A stretch of 64,000 nucleotides of DNA, taken from contig JAEWUC010000001.1 of NCBI GenBank assembly GCA_023397505.1, positions 1 through 64,000 on the forward strand, in the 5' to 3' direction. This document shows, in pieces, positions 52,463-62,131 of this stretch (position 1 is its first letter; each line of letters opens with the position of its first letter). The DNA comes from Bacteroidota bacterium (GTDB lineage Bacteria > Bacteroidota > Ignavibacteria > Ignavibacteriales > Melioribacteraceae). The notes below the pieces were generated by a model, which had not been told where the DNA came from, did no database searches, and was given only the letters and a program-made list of their open reading frames with translations. The position numbers and the translations under genes were made by a program.

Positions 52463-53465
52463 TAAAGATTTATGTAAAATCTGCTGTGATTCAAATATAC
52501 ATATATATCATAAAAATTATCCCGGATTTGTTGAAAATACTTTTTTTGATATTTATCGATGTAATAACTGCAATACCAATTATTCCAGCGTTAATATTTC
52601 GAGTGAAGAATTAAATCAGCTTTATGAAAAAATTTATTCGAACAAAAATGCTCAAGGGTATGATAAGTACATTGAGCTCGCCAATAATATCAAAAAAAAA
52701 GATAATCCCGCTAAGTATCTTTCAAAATTCCATGCGTCATATTTTGGAATATTCGATGAGTTGCAGAACAAAAAAAATAAAGCTATTCTCGATGTCGGCT
52801 GTGGATTAGGTTATTTGACGTTTGTTCTAAACAAACTTGGACATAAAGTTACCGGGTTAGACGTTTCTTCCAACGCAATTAAATATGCAAAAGAAAATTT
52901 TGGAGATTTGTTTGTCCAAGGAACAATTGAGCAATATTTACCTTTAACCGGAAATTCCTTCGATTATATAATCGCTTCGGAGATTATTGAACATCTTCTA
53001 GATCCGGTTGATTTTATACAAAAGCTTATTAACCTCGTACGCCCGGGCGGGAAAATAATTATTACAACACCTAACAAAGATTACATGAATGAAAATGCAA
53101 TTTGGTATACCGATTTACCTCCCGTCCATTTGTATTGGTTCAGCAAAAAAAGTATTGATGTAATTGCCGGCAGAATCGGTGTTAAAGTTGATTACATAAA
53201 ATTCAGCGATTATTATCCTTTTGATGAAAACAGACTTATTAAATATGTACCCTTACGAAAAGAATATATTCAAAAACATGTTGTTGATGTGAACTTCGAA
53301 CCTTTCGGAGAGAGGATGAATTTTTATGAGAGCACACCAAGGAAAATCATAAAAAGAATAATGCATAATTTCGCACCGGCTAGAAATATATCGAACTTTA
53401 TATATAACCATACAATAGAAAAAGACTTAACGATGGTTGCAGTATTTACAAAACCAGTAAATTAG
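52455..53465 (+). CDS. Class I SAM-dependent methyltransferase with N-terminal zinc ribbon
   Basis: 336 residues. CKICCDSN and YRCNNCNTNYSS near the N-terminus give a four-cysteine zinc-ribbon pattern. ILDVGCGLGYLTFVLNKLGH (about 115-134) is the SAM site and VRPGGKIIITTPN the later strand. This arrangement is common in sugar-modifying methyltransferases of surface-glycan loci. It overlaps the preceding flippase gene by 8 bases. Confidence 0.87.
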   Translation: MHNKDLCKICCDSNIHIYHKNYPGFVENTFFDIYRCNNCNTNYSSVNISSEELNQLYEKIYSNKNAQGYDKYIELANNIKKKDNPAKYLSKFHASYFGIFDELQNKKNKAILDVGCGLGYLTFVLNKLGHKVTGLDVSSNAIKYAKENFGDLFVQGTIEQYLPLTGNSFDYIIASEIIEHLLDPVDFIQKLINLVRPGGKIIITTPNKDYMNENAIWYTDLPPVHLYWFSKKSIDVIAGRIGVKVDYIKFSDYYPFDENRLIKYVPLRKEYIQKHVVDVNFEPFGERMNFYESTPRKIIKRIMHNFAPARNISNFIYNHTIEKDLTMVAVFTKPVN

Positions 53466-53487
53466 ATATCAACATTATTCTTGTCAG

Positions 53488-54423
53488 ATGATAGACGTCT
53501 CAGTTATAATAGTAAATTACAATTCCTTTCATCTGCTGGATGAATGCCTGGATTCATTATTCCTTTTTAACAAAGAAATCCAGTTAGATGTAATTGTTGT
53601 TGATAACAATTCAACTGAAGGCGATGTTGAATCAATTACCTCAAAATATTCCGCGGTTAGTTTAATTAAGAATGATAAGAACATTGGTTTTGCCGCCGCC
53701 AATAATCTTGCGCTGAAGATAGTTAAAGGCAAATACACACTTTTTCTTAACAACGATACTGTGTTTAAGAATAATATAATTGAAAAAGTGTTTGCGTTTG
53801 CAGAAGCCATGAAGCAGCCGGTATTTGCGGGATGCCAGTTATTAAATGCCGATATAACAAAACAAGAAAGCGTAGTCGATTTCCCGAGTCTTTGGAATAC
53901 AATTACTGAAAACTTTTTTTTATACAAAGTATTCAAGCGTTCTAAATTATTTAATAAGTACTACCAGAATTATAATGATTATCATGATGCAATCGAAGCA
54001 GATGTTATACGCGGAGCGTTTATGTTTTGTCCTACAAAACAAATTTTAGAACTCAATGGTTTTGACGATAGATTTTTTTTCTATTCCGAGGAAACCGATT
54101 TATGTTACCGCTTCAAAAAATCCGGCGGTAAAATATTCTTTCTTCCCGATATTAAACTTATTCATTATGGCGGCGAAACGACAGATAAGAATTTATGGTT
54201 TAAATATAAAAATCAAACGACCGGTAAAATTCAATTTTACCAAAAACATTTTAAAGGATTCAAATTCCTTTCAGTAATAATAGTTCACTTTATTGGTTTA
54301 TTGCTGAGGGGAGTTTTGTTTACAATTGCAGGATTACTTACGTTGAATATGAACAGAATTATTAAAGGATACTATTTTTTTAGACAATTATTTGTTTATC
54401 CCAAAAACAAATTTAGCCGATGA
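53488..54423 (+). CDS. GT2-family glycosyltransferase (rhamnosyltransferase-like)
   Basis: 311 residues. DVSVIIVNYNSFHLLDECLD, VVVDNNSTEGD, LFLNNDT and the later FFYSEETDLCYRFKKSGGKI match rhamnosyltransferase-type GT2 proteins, with a C-terminal hydrophobic segment (about 265-290). The last four bases overlap the next gene (ATGA). Confidence 0.88.
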   Translation: MIDVSVIIVNYNSFHLLDECLDSLFLFNKEIQLDVIVVDNNSTEGDVESITSKYSAVSLIKNDKNIGFAAANNLALKIVKGKYTLFLNNDTVFKNNIIEKVFAFAEAMKQPVFAGCQLLNADITKQESVVDFPSLWNTITENFFLYKVFKRSKLFNKYYQNYNDYHDAIEADVIRGAFMFCPTKQILELNGFDDRFFFYSEETDLCYRFKKSGGKIFFLPDIKLIHYGGETTDKNLWFKYKNQTTGKIQFYQKHFKGFKFLSVIIVHFIGLLLRGVLFTIAGLLTLNMNRIIKGYYFFRQLFVYPKNKFSR

Positions 54424-55631
54424 AGATTTTATTCATAACACCAAAAATTCCTTACCCGCCTATTGACGGACACAAGAAAAGTATGTGGGGAGTTATTAAA
54501 TATCTTTCACTTCTCGGTCATAAAATTGTTGTGGTTGCCTATCGGCAAAATGAAAACGCTGAATTATATATAAGTGAGATAGAAAAGTTTGTAGAATTGC
54601 ATGTGTTAGATGTTAATACAAAAAATTCATTGGTTGGCGCTCTTAAAAATATGTTTAGTTCGGTTCCTTATAATCTTTATAAATACCGGCGTAAAGAACT
54701 TACCCAATTTCTTGAAGATTACCTGCAAAATAAAAAGGTAGATTTAATTCATGTTACAAATTCTCACATGGGCTGGGTAATTGATATATTCAATAAGTTG
54801 ACTGAAGCATCGGTGATTCTCCGTCAGGAAAACCTTGAATTGATGATAATGAAAAGATTTTATGAAACACAAAGAAATCCTCTGCTGAAATTGTACGCCT
54901 TTATTCAGTATAAGAAGTTTGTAAATTATGAACCCAGGCTTTGCGCAAGGTTTGATAAATGTATTATGATGAGTGAAGAAGATGAAAAGCAGCTCAAGCT
55001 ATACAATCCGAATGTTAAAACTATTGTTATTCCACTAGGAGTTGAAAAAGATTTGTTGAAAGTTTCCAGAGGCGAATCTCAGCCATATTCTTTGGTTCAT
55101 ATCGGTTCATTGCAGTGGTATCCAAACCGTGAAGGATTGGATTGGTTTTTACGCGATGTATTTCCAACTGTAATTCAAAAATTACCGGGTACTAAACTAT
55201 ATTTATATGGGGGAGGTATACCGGAAAATTTTCACTTACCGGAAAATGTTAAACAAAATATTATTGTAAAAGGATTTGTTGAAAACATTTGGGAAGAATT
55301 GAAAGATAAATCCCTTGCAATAATTCCATTAAGAATTGGCAGCGGAATACGTGTTAAAATAATGGAATTGTTGGCGGTTGGAGTTAATTTAATTACAACT
55401 TCGCTCGGCAAAGAAGGTTTAGATGTCGAAGATGGAAAAGAATTATTAATTGCAGATTCATCAAGAGAATTCGCCGAAAAAATTATAAATTTCTTTGAGG
55501 ATAAATTTGATTCATGCTGCATGAGCAGTTCCGGCAGGAGTTTTATTGAAAAAAAGTTTCTTTGGGAAAATATTGCACGGAAATTTGAACAAACCTATTT
55601 TGAATTGATTCATAATAAGATAAGTAAATGA
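54420..55631 (+). CDS. GT4-type glycosyltransferase
   Basis: 403 residues of GT-B fold. ITPKIPYPPIDGHKKSMWGV is the acceptor-side N-terminal motif and SLVHIGSLQWYPNREGLDWF begins the donor domain; IIPLRIGSGIRVKIMELLAVG is the C-terminal donor site. It resembles sugar transferases with PEP-CTERM/Stp1-type architecture found in exopolysaccharide loci. Overlaps both neighbours by four bases. Confidence 0.87.
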   Translation: MKILFITPKIPYPPIDGHKKSMWGVIKYLSLLGHKIVVVAYRQNENAELYISEIEKFVELHVLDVNTKNSLVGALKNMFSSVPYNLYKYRRKELTQFLEDYLQNKKVDLIHVTNSHMGWVIDIFNKLTEASVILRQENLELMIMKRFYETQRNPLLKLYAFIQYKKFVNYEPRLCARFDKCIMMSEEDEKQLKLYNPNVKTIVIPLGVEKDLLKVSRGESQPYSLVHIGSLQWYPNREGLDWFLRDVFPTVIQKLPGTKLYLYGGGIPENFHLPENVKQNIIVKGFVENIWEELKDKSLAIIPLRIGSGIRVKIMELLAVGVNLITTSLGKEGLDVEDGKELLIADSSREFAEKIINFFEDKFDSCCMSSSGRSFIEKKFLWENIARKFEQTYFELIHNKISK

Positions 55632-56791
55632 TTACAGCCTTGGAAATATTATTCTACTTACTTTGCCTTTTGGTAATTAATTCTTTTTTCATTTACCCGC
55701 TTGTTGTTTTTTTAGCAAGTAAAAGATACACTGGTCGTGTTACAATTCATGGGTTTGAACCCACCCTTTCAATTCTTATTGCCGCCTATAATGAGGAAAA
55801 GGTAATTAAAGAGAGAATAGAAAATATTGCTTCGATGAATTACGATTTGAATAAAATAGAAGTATACGTTGGTTCGGATCAATCAACCGACCGCACAAAT
55901 GAAATTCTTCTTGAAGCAGAAAAAAAATATAATTGGCTGCATCTGTATATTACGGAAAAAAGGAGCGGTAAAGCTGGTATTTTAAATGAGCTTATCAAGA
56001 AAGCAAAAAATGAAATCATAGTATTCACCGATGCCAATACAGAATTTCATCCAGATGTATTTAAAAATCTTAGTGAAGATTTTGCAGATGAAAAAGTTGG
56101 CGGTGTCTGCGGCAAGCTTGTTTTAATAGAAAACGATGTGAGCCGAAGCGAGGGAGTAGAAGAAACCAAATATTGGCAGTACGAAACTATTATAAAACGT
56201 GCCGAAGGCAAGTGCGGAATTCTTCTTTCTGCAAACGGCGGAATATTTGCTATTAGAAAAGAATTGTATAAACCAATTCCAACACAAAATGCAGTTACAG
56301 ACGATCTTTTTGTTTCGCTTTCTGTTATTGAACAAAATTTTAGGTTTACTTACCGCGAAGATGCAATTGCTTACGAAGGCACAGGTGTAGATTTATTATC
56401 GGAATACAATAGAAAAGTAAGATTCGGCTCAACAAATTTTCAAACACTTATTTATTTTAAAAATTTGTTGTCGTTCAAAAATCTCAAAGTTGCATACTCT
56501 TTCTTTTCGCATAAAGTAACGCGCTGGTTTTTGCCCGCCATTCTGGCATCGATTTTCATTTTAAGTTGGTTTCTGTCGGATTACGTCTATTGGGCGCAAA
56601 AGTTTTTTATGCTTCAAACGGCATTTTATCTCCTTGCATTTTGCGGCTATTTACTTTCGCTTGTAAGAATAAGAATAGCATTGTTTTCTTTACCGTATTT
56701 CTTTTTTGTTTCCAACATCGCCATTGTTGAAGGATTTATAAAATTCATACGTAAAAAGCACAGTGTAATTTGGGAATCAACAAAGAGATAA
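55628..56791 (+). CDS. Membrane-bound GT2 glycosyltransferase (cellulose/hyaluronan-synthase-like)
   Basis: 387 residues with an N-terminal membrane segment (about 4-27), a GT2 domain (LSILIAAYNEEKVIKERIEN, VGSDQSTD, FTDANTEFHPD, AVTDDLFVS) and three or four C-terminal segments (from about 295). The usual QxxRW motif of processive synthases reads YNRKVRFG here, so processivity is uncertain. It probably builds part of the repeat unit on the inner face of the membrane. Confidence 0.85.
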   Translation: MITALEILFYLLCLLVINSFFIYPLVVFLASKRYTGRVTIHGFEPTLSILIAAYNEEKVIKERIENIASMNYDLNKIEVYVGSDQSTDRTNEILLEAEKKYNWLHLYITEKRSGKAGILNELIKKAKNEIIVFTDANTEFHPDVFKNLSEDFADEKVGGVCGKLVLIENDVSRSEGVEETKYWQYETIIKRAEGKCGILLSANGGIFAIRKELYKPIPTQNAVTDDLFVSLSVIEQNFRFTYREDAIAYEGTGVDLLSEYNRKVRFGSTNFQTLIYFKNLLSFKNLKVAYSFFSHKVTRWFLPAILASIFILSWFLSDYVYWAQKFFMLQTAFYLLAFCGYLLSLVRIRIALFSLPYFFFVSNIAIVEGFIKFIRKKHSVIWESTKR

Positions 56792-56793
56792 AT

Positions 56794-57993
56794 ATGAACT
56801 ACAACATTATTGTTATTGGAGCGGGAATAGTAGGACTCGCAAGCGCTTTGAAAATATTGGAAAAACATCCGGCTCTAAAATTACTTGTGCTTGAAAAAGA
56901 AAACGAAGTAGCAAAACATCAAACCGGAAACAACAGCGGAGTAATTCATTCGGGAATTTATTACAAACCCGGTAGTTTAAAAGCTACAAACTGCATTCGA
57001 GGTTACGAAATGTTGTTGGAGTTTTGCGATAAGAACGATGTTAAATACGATATTTGCGGTAAAGTAATTGTTGCTACATCGCAAAATGAAATTCCCGCAC
57101 TGAATAATATCTATGAACGTGGTTTGCAAAACGGTTTAAAGGGTTTAAGAAAACTTAACCGTGAGCAGCTTGTGGAATTCGAACCGTATGTAAATGGTGT
57201 TGAGGGTGTGCTTGTACCGCAGACCGGAATAGTTGATTATCTCGAAGTATCGAAAAAGTATGCTGAAAAAATTCAATTCTTCGGAGGGGAAATTAAATTC
57301 AATCAAAAAGTAAACGGTATAAAAATTAAAACAGATATTTGCGAAATTATCACAGACGATAAATCGTATACAGCCGATGTTGTTGTAACATGCACAGGAC
57401 TTCATTCCGACCGCATTGCAAAGATGACGCATCCCGATTTACCGATAAGAATTATTCCTTTCCGAGGCGAGTATTATAAAATAAAGGAAGAAAAAAAATA
57501 TCTTGTGAAGAATTTGATTTACCCGGTACCCGATCCGGCTTTCCCCTTTCTCGGAGTTCATTTTACAAGAATGATTGACGGCGAAAGAGAAGCCGGACCA
57601 AACGCGGTTTTTTCCTTTAAGAGGGAAGGTTACAAAAAAACAAGTTTCAATCTCCGCGATTCATTTGAATCGTTAACTTGGCGCGGATTTCATAATGTTA
57701 TGATAAAAAATATGATGATGGGTATTGGAGAATATTACCGTTCATTTTATAAACCCGCATTTGTTAAAGCGTTGCAGCGGCTCGTACCGGATATTGAAAG
57801 CAATGATCTTGCAGCTGGTGGTTCCGGAGTTCGTGCACAGGCATGCAGCAAAGACGGCGGTTTGCTCGATGATTTTTACATTGTTGAAGATAAAAGAATT
57901 CTCCATGTTTGCAATGCTCCATCGCCGGCTGCTACAAGCTCATTATCTATCGGGGATTTTATTTCTCAAAAAGTTATTGAGCGTATTAATTAA
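56794..57993 (+). CDS. lhgO: FAD-dependent oxidoreductase, L-2-hydroxyglutarate oxidase (LhgO)-like
   Basis: 399 residues from the ATG at 56794 (AAGAGATAA upstream); a TTG at 56770 would overlap the previous gene. IIVIGAGIVGLASALKIL is the FAD-binding motif and HQTGNNSGVIHSGIYYKPGS is highly characteristic of LhgO. GGSGVRAQACSKDGGLLDDF closes the enzyme. LhgO oxidises L-2-hydroxyglutarate and passes electrons to the membrane quinones. Its presence inside a glycan locus is unexpected; oxidation of another hydroxy acid cannot be excluded. Confidence 0.85.
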   Translation: MNYNIIVIGAGIVGLASALKILEKHPALKLLVLEKENEVAKHQTGNNSGVIHSGIYYKPGSLKATNCIRGYEMLLEFCDKNDVKYDICGKVIVATSQNEIPALNNIYERGLQNGLKGLRKLNREQLVEFEPYVNGVEGVLVPQTGIVDYLEVSKKYAEKIQFFGGEIKFNQKVNGIKIKTDICEIITDDKSYTADVVVTCTGLHSDRIAKMTHPDLPIRIIPFRGEYYKIKEEKKYLVKNLIYPVPDPAFPFLGVHFTRMIDGEREAGPNAVFSFKREGYKKTSFNLRDSFESLTWRGFHNVMIKNMMMGIGEYYRSFYKPAFVKALQRLVPDIESNDLAAGGSGVRAQACSKDGGLLDDFYIVEDKRILHVCNAPSPAATSSLSIGDFISQKVIERIN

Positions 57994-57999
57994 TTTTTT

Positions 58000-59415
58000 T
58001 TGAGATCCAAGTTGAATAAAAAAACTGAAAAAATATTTTTACTGATTACTGATTTCTTCACAATCAATATTACATGGTTGTTGTTTTTTTATCTCCGCGT
58101 ACAAACAGGCTGGTTCGATCTTATTTCTCAACCCGATGTTCTACTTCCGATGTTTTCAATATATTTTTATTGGATTATTATTTTCACCTTTGTAGGAATG
58201 TATAGAACCTGGTTTGCGCTTTCCCGCCTGGACGAACTCTCCACTCTATTTAAATCTTCTTTTGTGGGAATATTCATTCTGCTGTTCCTTATAATGTTCG
58301 ATGAATACTCTTCAAACAGCGGAACATCAATGCGCTTTTATATTTTTCTTTACTGGGCAATTTTTCTATTCTTTGTCGGCTCGGGACGATTAGCAATTCG
58401 AAGTCTCCAAAGAAATTTGCTCATTAAAGGAATTGGCAGAAGAAACGCGTTGATTATCGGATTCAATCCCAAAGCACATGAAGTGCACGATATGATTTTA
58501 AAGTACCGCGCTCTCGGTCTTGATGTTGTTGGTTACATTGCTGCCAAAGAGAAAAATATCGGCAAGGAATATAGAGGAAAAAGGGTCATTAGCGATGTTT
58601 CGAATCTTGAAAAAACAATTGACGAGTTGAATATAAAAAATATAATTGTATCGCTCGAACGGCATCACGAAGATGAATTACTTGATGTTATTTCCAAGTG
58701 CGAAGGAAAAAATGTTGAAATAAAAATGGTTCCGGATTTGTACGATATAATCAGCGGGCAGGCGCGCACAGCTCAAATTTACGGTGTTCCACTTATCGAT
58801 GTAATGCCCGAACTTATGCCGGAATGGGAAAAAAAATTAAAACGTTTAATGGATATTATTCTTTCATTGATTCTTTTAATAGTTACTTCTCCAATAACGT
58901 TAGCTTTTATGATAGCTATAAAAGTAGACAGCAAAGGACCTGTTTTTTATCTACAGGAAAGAATGGGTTTGAATGGAAAGATTTTTAAAATTGTTAAGTT
59001 TAGAACTATGGTTCAAGATGCCGAAAAAGCATCCGGACCTGTTTGGTCAACTAAAGATGATCCACGAATTACAAAGGTCGGTAGATTTATCAGGAAAGTC
59101 AGGATAGATGAAATTCCACAAGCAGTCAATGTTTTAATGGGAGATATGAGTTTTGTAGGCCCGCGCCCCGAACGACCTTATTTTGTTGAGAAACTTTCCC
59201 AGGAGATTCCGTTGTATAAGAGGCGTTTGAAAGTTCGACCCGGAATTACAGGATGGGCACAAGTTAAACACAAGTATGATGAAACAATCGAAGACGTAAA
59301 AATGAAATTACGTTACGATCTTTTTTATATTGAAAACATGAGTTTGAGAATGGATTTTAAAATTATTTTTAGAACTGTTTTTGTAGTCTTATTCGGCAAA
59401 GGACATTTTGAGTGA
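58000..59415 (+). CDS. Initiating sugar-phosphate transferase (WbaP/WcaJ-type polyprenyl PGT)
   Basis: 471 residues: four N-terminal membrane segments (about 10-115), a Rossmann-like CoA_binding_3 domain (about 145-255) and the C-terminal phosphoglycosyl transferase with KRLMDIILSLILLI reentrant helix, KFRTM, the catalytic Asp-Glu in RIDEIPQ, FVGPRPERPYF and RPGITGWAQV. It starts glycan assembly by loading a sugar phosphate on undecaprenyl phosphate. The start is TTG at 58000, with another TTG at 58012; no ATG is available before the first membrane helix. Confidence 0.92.
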   Translation: MRSKLNKKTEKIFLLITDFFTINITWLLFFYLRVQTGWFDLISQPDVLLPMFSIYFYWIIIFTFVGMYRTWFALSRLDELSTLFKSSFVGIFILLFLIMFDEYSSNSGTSMRFYIFLYWAIFLFFVGSGRLAIRSLQRNLLIKGIGRRNALIIGFNPKAHEVHDMILKYRALGLDVVGYIAAKEKNIGKEYRGKRVISDVSNLEKTIDELNIKNIIVSLERHHEDELLDVISKCEGKNVEIKMVPDLYDIISGQARTAQIYGVPLIDVMPELMPEWEKKLKRLMDIILSLILLIVTSPITLAFMIAIKVDSKGPVFYLQERMGLNGKIFKIVKFRTMVQDAEKASGPVWSTKDDPRITKVGRFIRKVRIDEIPQAVNVLMGDMSFVGPRPERPYFVEKLSQEIPLYKRRLKVRPGITGWAQVKHKYDETIEDVKMKLRYDLFYIENMSLRMDFKIIFRTVFVVLFGKGHFE

Positions 59416-59416
59416 T

Positions 59417-60133
59417 ATGAAAACTATTGTAATTATTCCAACGTATAACGAGCTTGATAATCTTCACAGATTGCTGCCGCATGTTTTGAGCGATTATCCA
59501 GATATTCACATTCTAATTGTTGACGACAACTCGCCCGACGGAACGGCAAATTATGTTGAAGATTTGGGCAAGAATGATGAACGCGTAAAAATTATTAAGC
59601 GCGATAAAAAAAGAGGACTCGGCACCGCATACGTTGCAGGTTTTAGGTATATGCTATCGAACGGCTATGATAATGCTATACAGATGGACGCTGATTATTC
59701 TCACGACCCAATTGAAATTAAGAATTTTCTTAAAGCAATTGAAACTCACGATCTGGTAATAGGAAGCCGTTACACCGACGGAGTACGCGTTGTTAATTGG
59801 CCTATTAAAAGATTGCTGCTAAGTTATTTTGCGAATCTTTATACAAGAATTATTACCGGAATGCCCATTAAAGATGCAACCGGCGGCTTCAAATGTTTTA
59901 GAAGAGAAGTTCTTCAATCAATCGATCTCGATAAAATTAATTCAAACGGTTATTCATTCCAGATAGAAATGAATTACAAAGCTTGGAAGAAAAATTTTAG
60001 ACTTTGCGAAATACCGATAACATTTGTCGACAGAGTGCACGGTACTTCAAAGATGTCTAAAAAAATAGTTTACGAAGCGGTGTTCATGGTTTGGAAATTG
60101 AGGTTCAAAAGTTTTTTCGGAACACTAAATTGA
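59417..60133 (+). CDS. Polyprenyl-phosphate mannosyl/glucosyl transferase (DPM1-like GT2)
   Basis: 238 residues from the ATG at 59417; a TTG at 59408, which AAAGGA at 59398-59403 would serve with a short spacing, adds three residues. TIVIIPTYNELDNLHRLLP, LIVDDNSPDGTA, MDADYSHDP (DxD) and DATGGFKCFRREVL match dolichol-phosphate-mannose synthase relatives. No C-terminal membrane domain is present, so it is the short, DPM1-like form. It makes polyprenyl-linked sugars used outside the membrane. Confidence 0.88.
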   Translation: MKTIVIIPTYNELDNLHRLLPHVLSDYPDIHILIVDDNSPDGTANYVEDLGKNDERVKIIKRDKKRGLGTAYVAGFRYMLSNGYDNAIQMDADYSHDPIEIKNFLKAIETHDLVIGSRYTDGVRVVNWPIKRLLLSYFANLYTRIITGMPIKDATGGFKCFRREVLQSIDLDKINSNGYSFQIEMNYKAWKKNFRLCEIPITFVDRVHGTSKMSKKIVYEAVFMVWKLRFKSFFGTLN

Positions 60134-60139
60134 TTGATA

Positions 60140-62131
60140 ATGATTGACCTTTCCGTAATCATAGTAAATTATAACGTCAAAGAATTTCTCTTAAATTCTT
60201 TGGATTCCATTCGCAAAGCAGCGCAAAATATTTCTATAGAAATAATTGTTGTTGATAACTCATCCGATGACGGAAGCATCGAAGCCCTCAAAGACAAATA
60301 TCCAGATGTGATTTTAATAGAAAATAAAAAAAATGTCGGATTTGGCAGAGCTAATAATCAAGCGCTCGAAATTGCTAAAGGGAAGTATTTTTTATTATTG
60401 AATCCAGATACTATTGTTCGCGAAGATACATTTGAAAAAATGATTAGTTTTTTTGAAACTCATCCGCAAGCCGGTATTGCCGGTTGTAAAGTTTTAAATC
60501 CCGACGCTACTTTGCAGCTTGCATGCAGAAGGGGTTTCCCCGGTCCATGGACTTCCTTCACAAAAGTTATGGGATTAAGTTCTCTTTTTCCCAAAAGCAA
60601 ATTATTTGCACGTTACAACTTGACATATTTAAATGAAAACGAAACCTATGAAGTGGATGCTGTCAGCGGTGCATTTCTGATGTTGAAAAAAGAAGCGTAT
60701 GAGAAAATCGGCGGGTTCGATCCGCAGTTTTTTATGTATGGCGAAGATTTGGATTTATGTTACCGTATTCAAAAAGCCGGGTTTAAAGTCTTTTACTTTC
60801 ACGAAACCGAAATAATCCATTACAAAGGCGAGAGCACAAAAAGAAGCAGTATTGATGAAACCCGCGTCTTTTACGACGCTATGCATCTGTTTGTTAAAAA
60901 ACATTTTTCTGCTTCTTTTATTGTAGAATCTATTCTTCAATTAGCCATACTTTTAAGAAAAATACTTGCATTCGCCAATGTTTATAAGATTGCACTGATT
61001 GGAATTTTTATAGACTTCATGTTTTTAAGCGGTTCTGTTTTTCTTGCGGAAAAAATTTATTCAAGCTATAAACTCTACGAATTTCCAGATTATGCTATCC
61101 CCTGGGTTTACTTTGCGCCGGCGCTTTTGCAATTTGTTATATCGGCTGTCAGCGGGGCATACAAGAAAAATTCTTTGTCGGTACTAAAAATTATTATCTC
61201 ACTTTTTTACGGGTTTATAATTCTATCAACACTCACGTACTTTTTCAAACAATTCGCATTCAGCCGTGCAGTTGTGTTAATAACATATTTAATTGCGGTG
61301 GTTGTGTTTTTAACTTGGCGGATAGTTGTAAAAATAATTTTCAAAACCGGTTTTAGAGACACTAAAAAAGCACGTACGCTTATTGTTGGTTTTGATTCGA
61401 AAACCACCGAACTTGCATCTAAATTAAAATCACATTTTACTTCTCTTTATAATGTCGTTGGTTTGATTGGTTTTTCAAGAAAAAGTATTGGAGAGAAAAT
61501 AGGGTCATATAAAGTCCTCGGTGCATTGGACAATTTAAAGAAAATCATTATAGATGAGAAAATTGAAAAAGTAATTTTCTCTTCGGAAGATTTATCTTTC
61601 GATCAGATGTTTTCAGTTGTTGCAGAATGCCATGGATTAAATGTAGAATTTATGGTTGCCGGAAAGGAACTTGATTATCTTGTTGGAAAAACTTCCGTTA
61701 CAATGCTTGACGACATTGCATTGTTAAAGGTACAGTATAATATTTCCGATCTTGGATATAAACTCACAAAACAAATTTTCGATTTTGTATTAAGCTTAAT
61801 CTTAATTTTACTTTGCTTTTATCCTTTGATATATTTGATCCACAAGTTCACATCAAAGAAGAACGACGTTGTAAAATTCATCCTTGAAATTCCAAAAGTA
61901 TTAAAAGGAGAAAAAAGTTTTGTTGGACCGTTTGTTTCTTCTTATTACGGAGAGCTTTTTGTAGGAAAGTTGGGATTAACAGGACTCTGGTATGTTGAAA
62001 ATCTTTCTGTTATAGATGAAGATGAGATGAAAAGTTTGGATTTATTTTATGCGAAAAATCAAAATATTTGGCTCGATCTCGAAATATTGGGACGAACTAT
62101 TTCCAAAATGTTTTTTAAGACGGAGAAATAA
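60140..62131 (+). CDS. Fusion of GT2 glycosyltransferase and degenerate phosphoglycosyl transferase
   Basis: 663 residues from the ATG at 60140. Residues about 1-265 are a rhamnosyltransferase-type GT2 (SVIIVNYNVKEFLLNSLDS, VVDNSSDDGS, LLLNPDT, MYGEDLDLCYRIQKAGFKV). About 285-400 hold four membrane segments, about 410-520 a Rossmann-like domain (TLIVGFDSKTTELASKL), and about 540-663 a shortened PGT domain. In that domain the reentrant helix leads almost directly to KSFVGP and GLTGLWYV; the KFRTM and DEIPQ catalytic region of the gene at 58000 is deleted. So the PGT part is probably inactive and may serve as a membrane or partner module. Confidence 0.85.
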   Translation: MIDLSVIIVNYNVKEFLLNSLDSIRKAAQNISIEIIVVDNSSDDGSIEALKDKYPDVILIENKKNVGFGRANNQALEIAKGKYFLLLNPDTIVREDTFEKMISFFETHPQAGIAGCKVLNPDATLQLACRRGFPGPWTSFTKVMGLSSLFPKSKLFARYNLTYLNENETYEVDAVSGAFLMLKKEAYEKIGGFDPQFFMYGEDLDLCYRIQKAGFKVFYFHETEIIHYKGESTKRSSIDETRVFYDAMHLFVKKHFSASFIVESILQLAILLRKILAFANVYKIALIGIFIDFMFLSGSVFLAEKIYSSYKLYEFPDYAIPWVYFAPALLQFVISAVSGAYKKNSLSVLKIIISLFYGFIILSTLTYFFKQFAFSRAVVLITYLIAVVVFLTWRIVVKIIFKTGFRDTKKARTLIVGFDSKTTELASKLKSHFTSLYNVVGLIGFSRKSIGEKIGSYKVLGALDNLKKIIIDEKIEKVIFSSEDLSFDQMFSVVAECHGLNVEFMVAGKELDYLVGKTSVTMLDDIALLKVQYNISDLGYKLTKQIFDFVLSLILILLCFYPLIYLIHKFTSKKNDVVKFILEIPKVLKGEKSFVGPFVSSYYGELFVGKLGLTGLWYVENLSVIDEDEMKSLDLFYAKNQNIWLDLEILGRTISKMFFKTEK

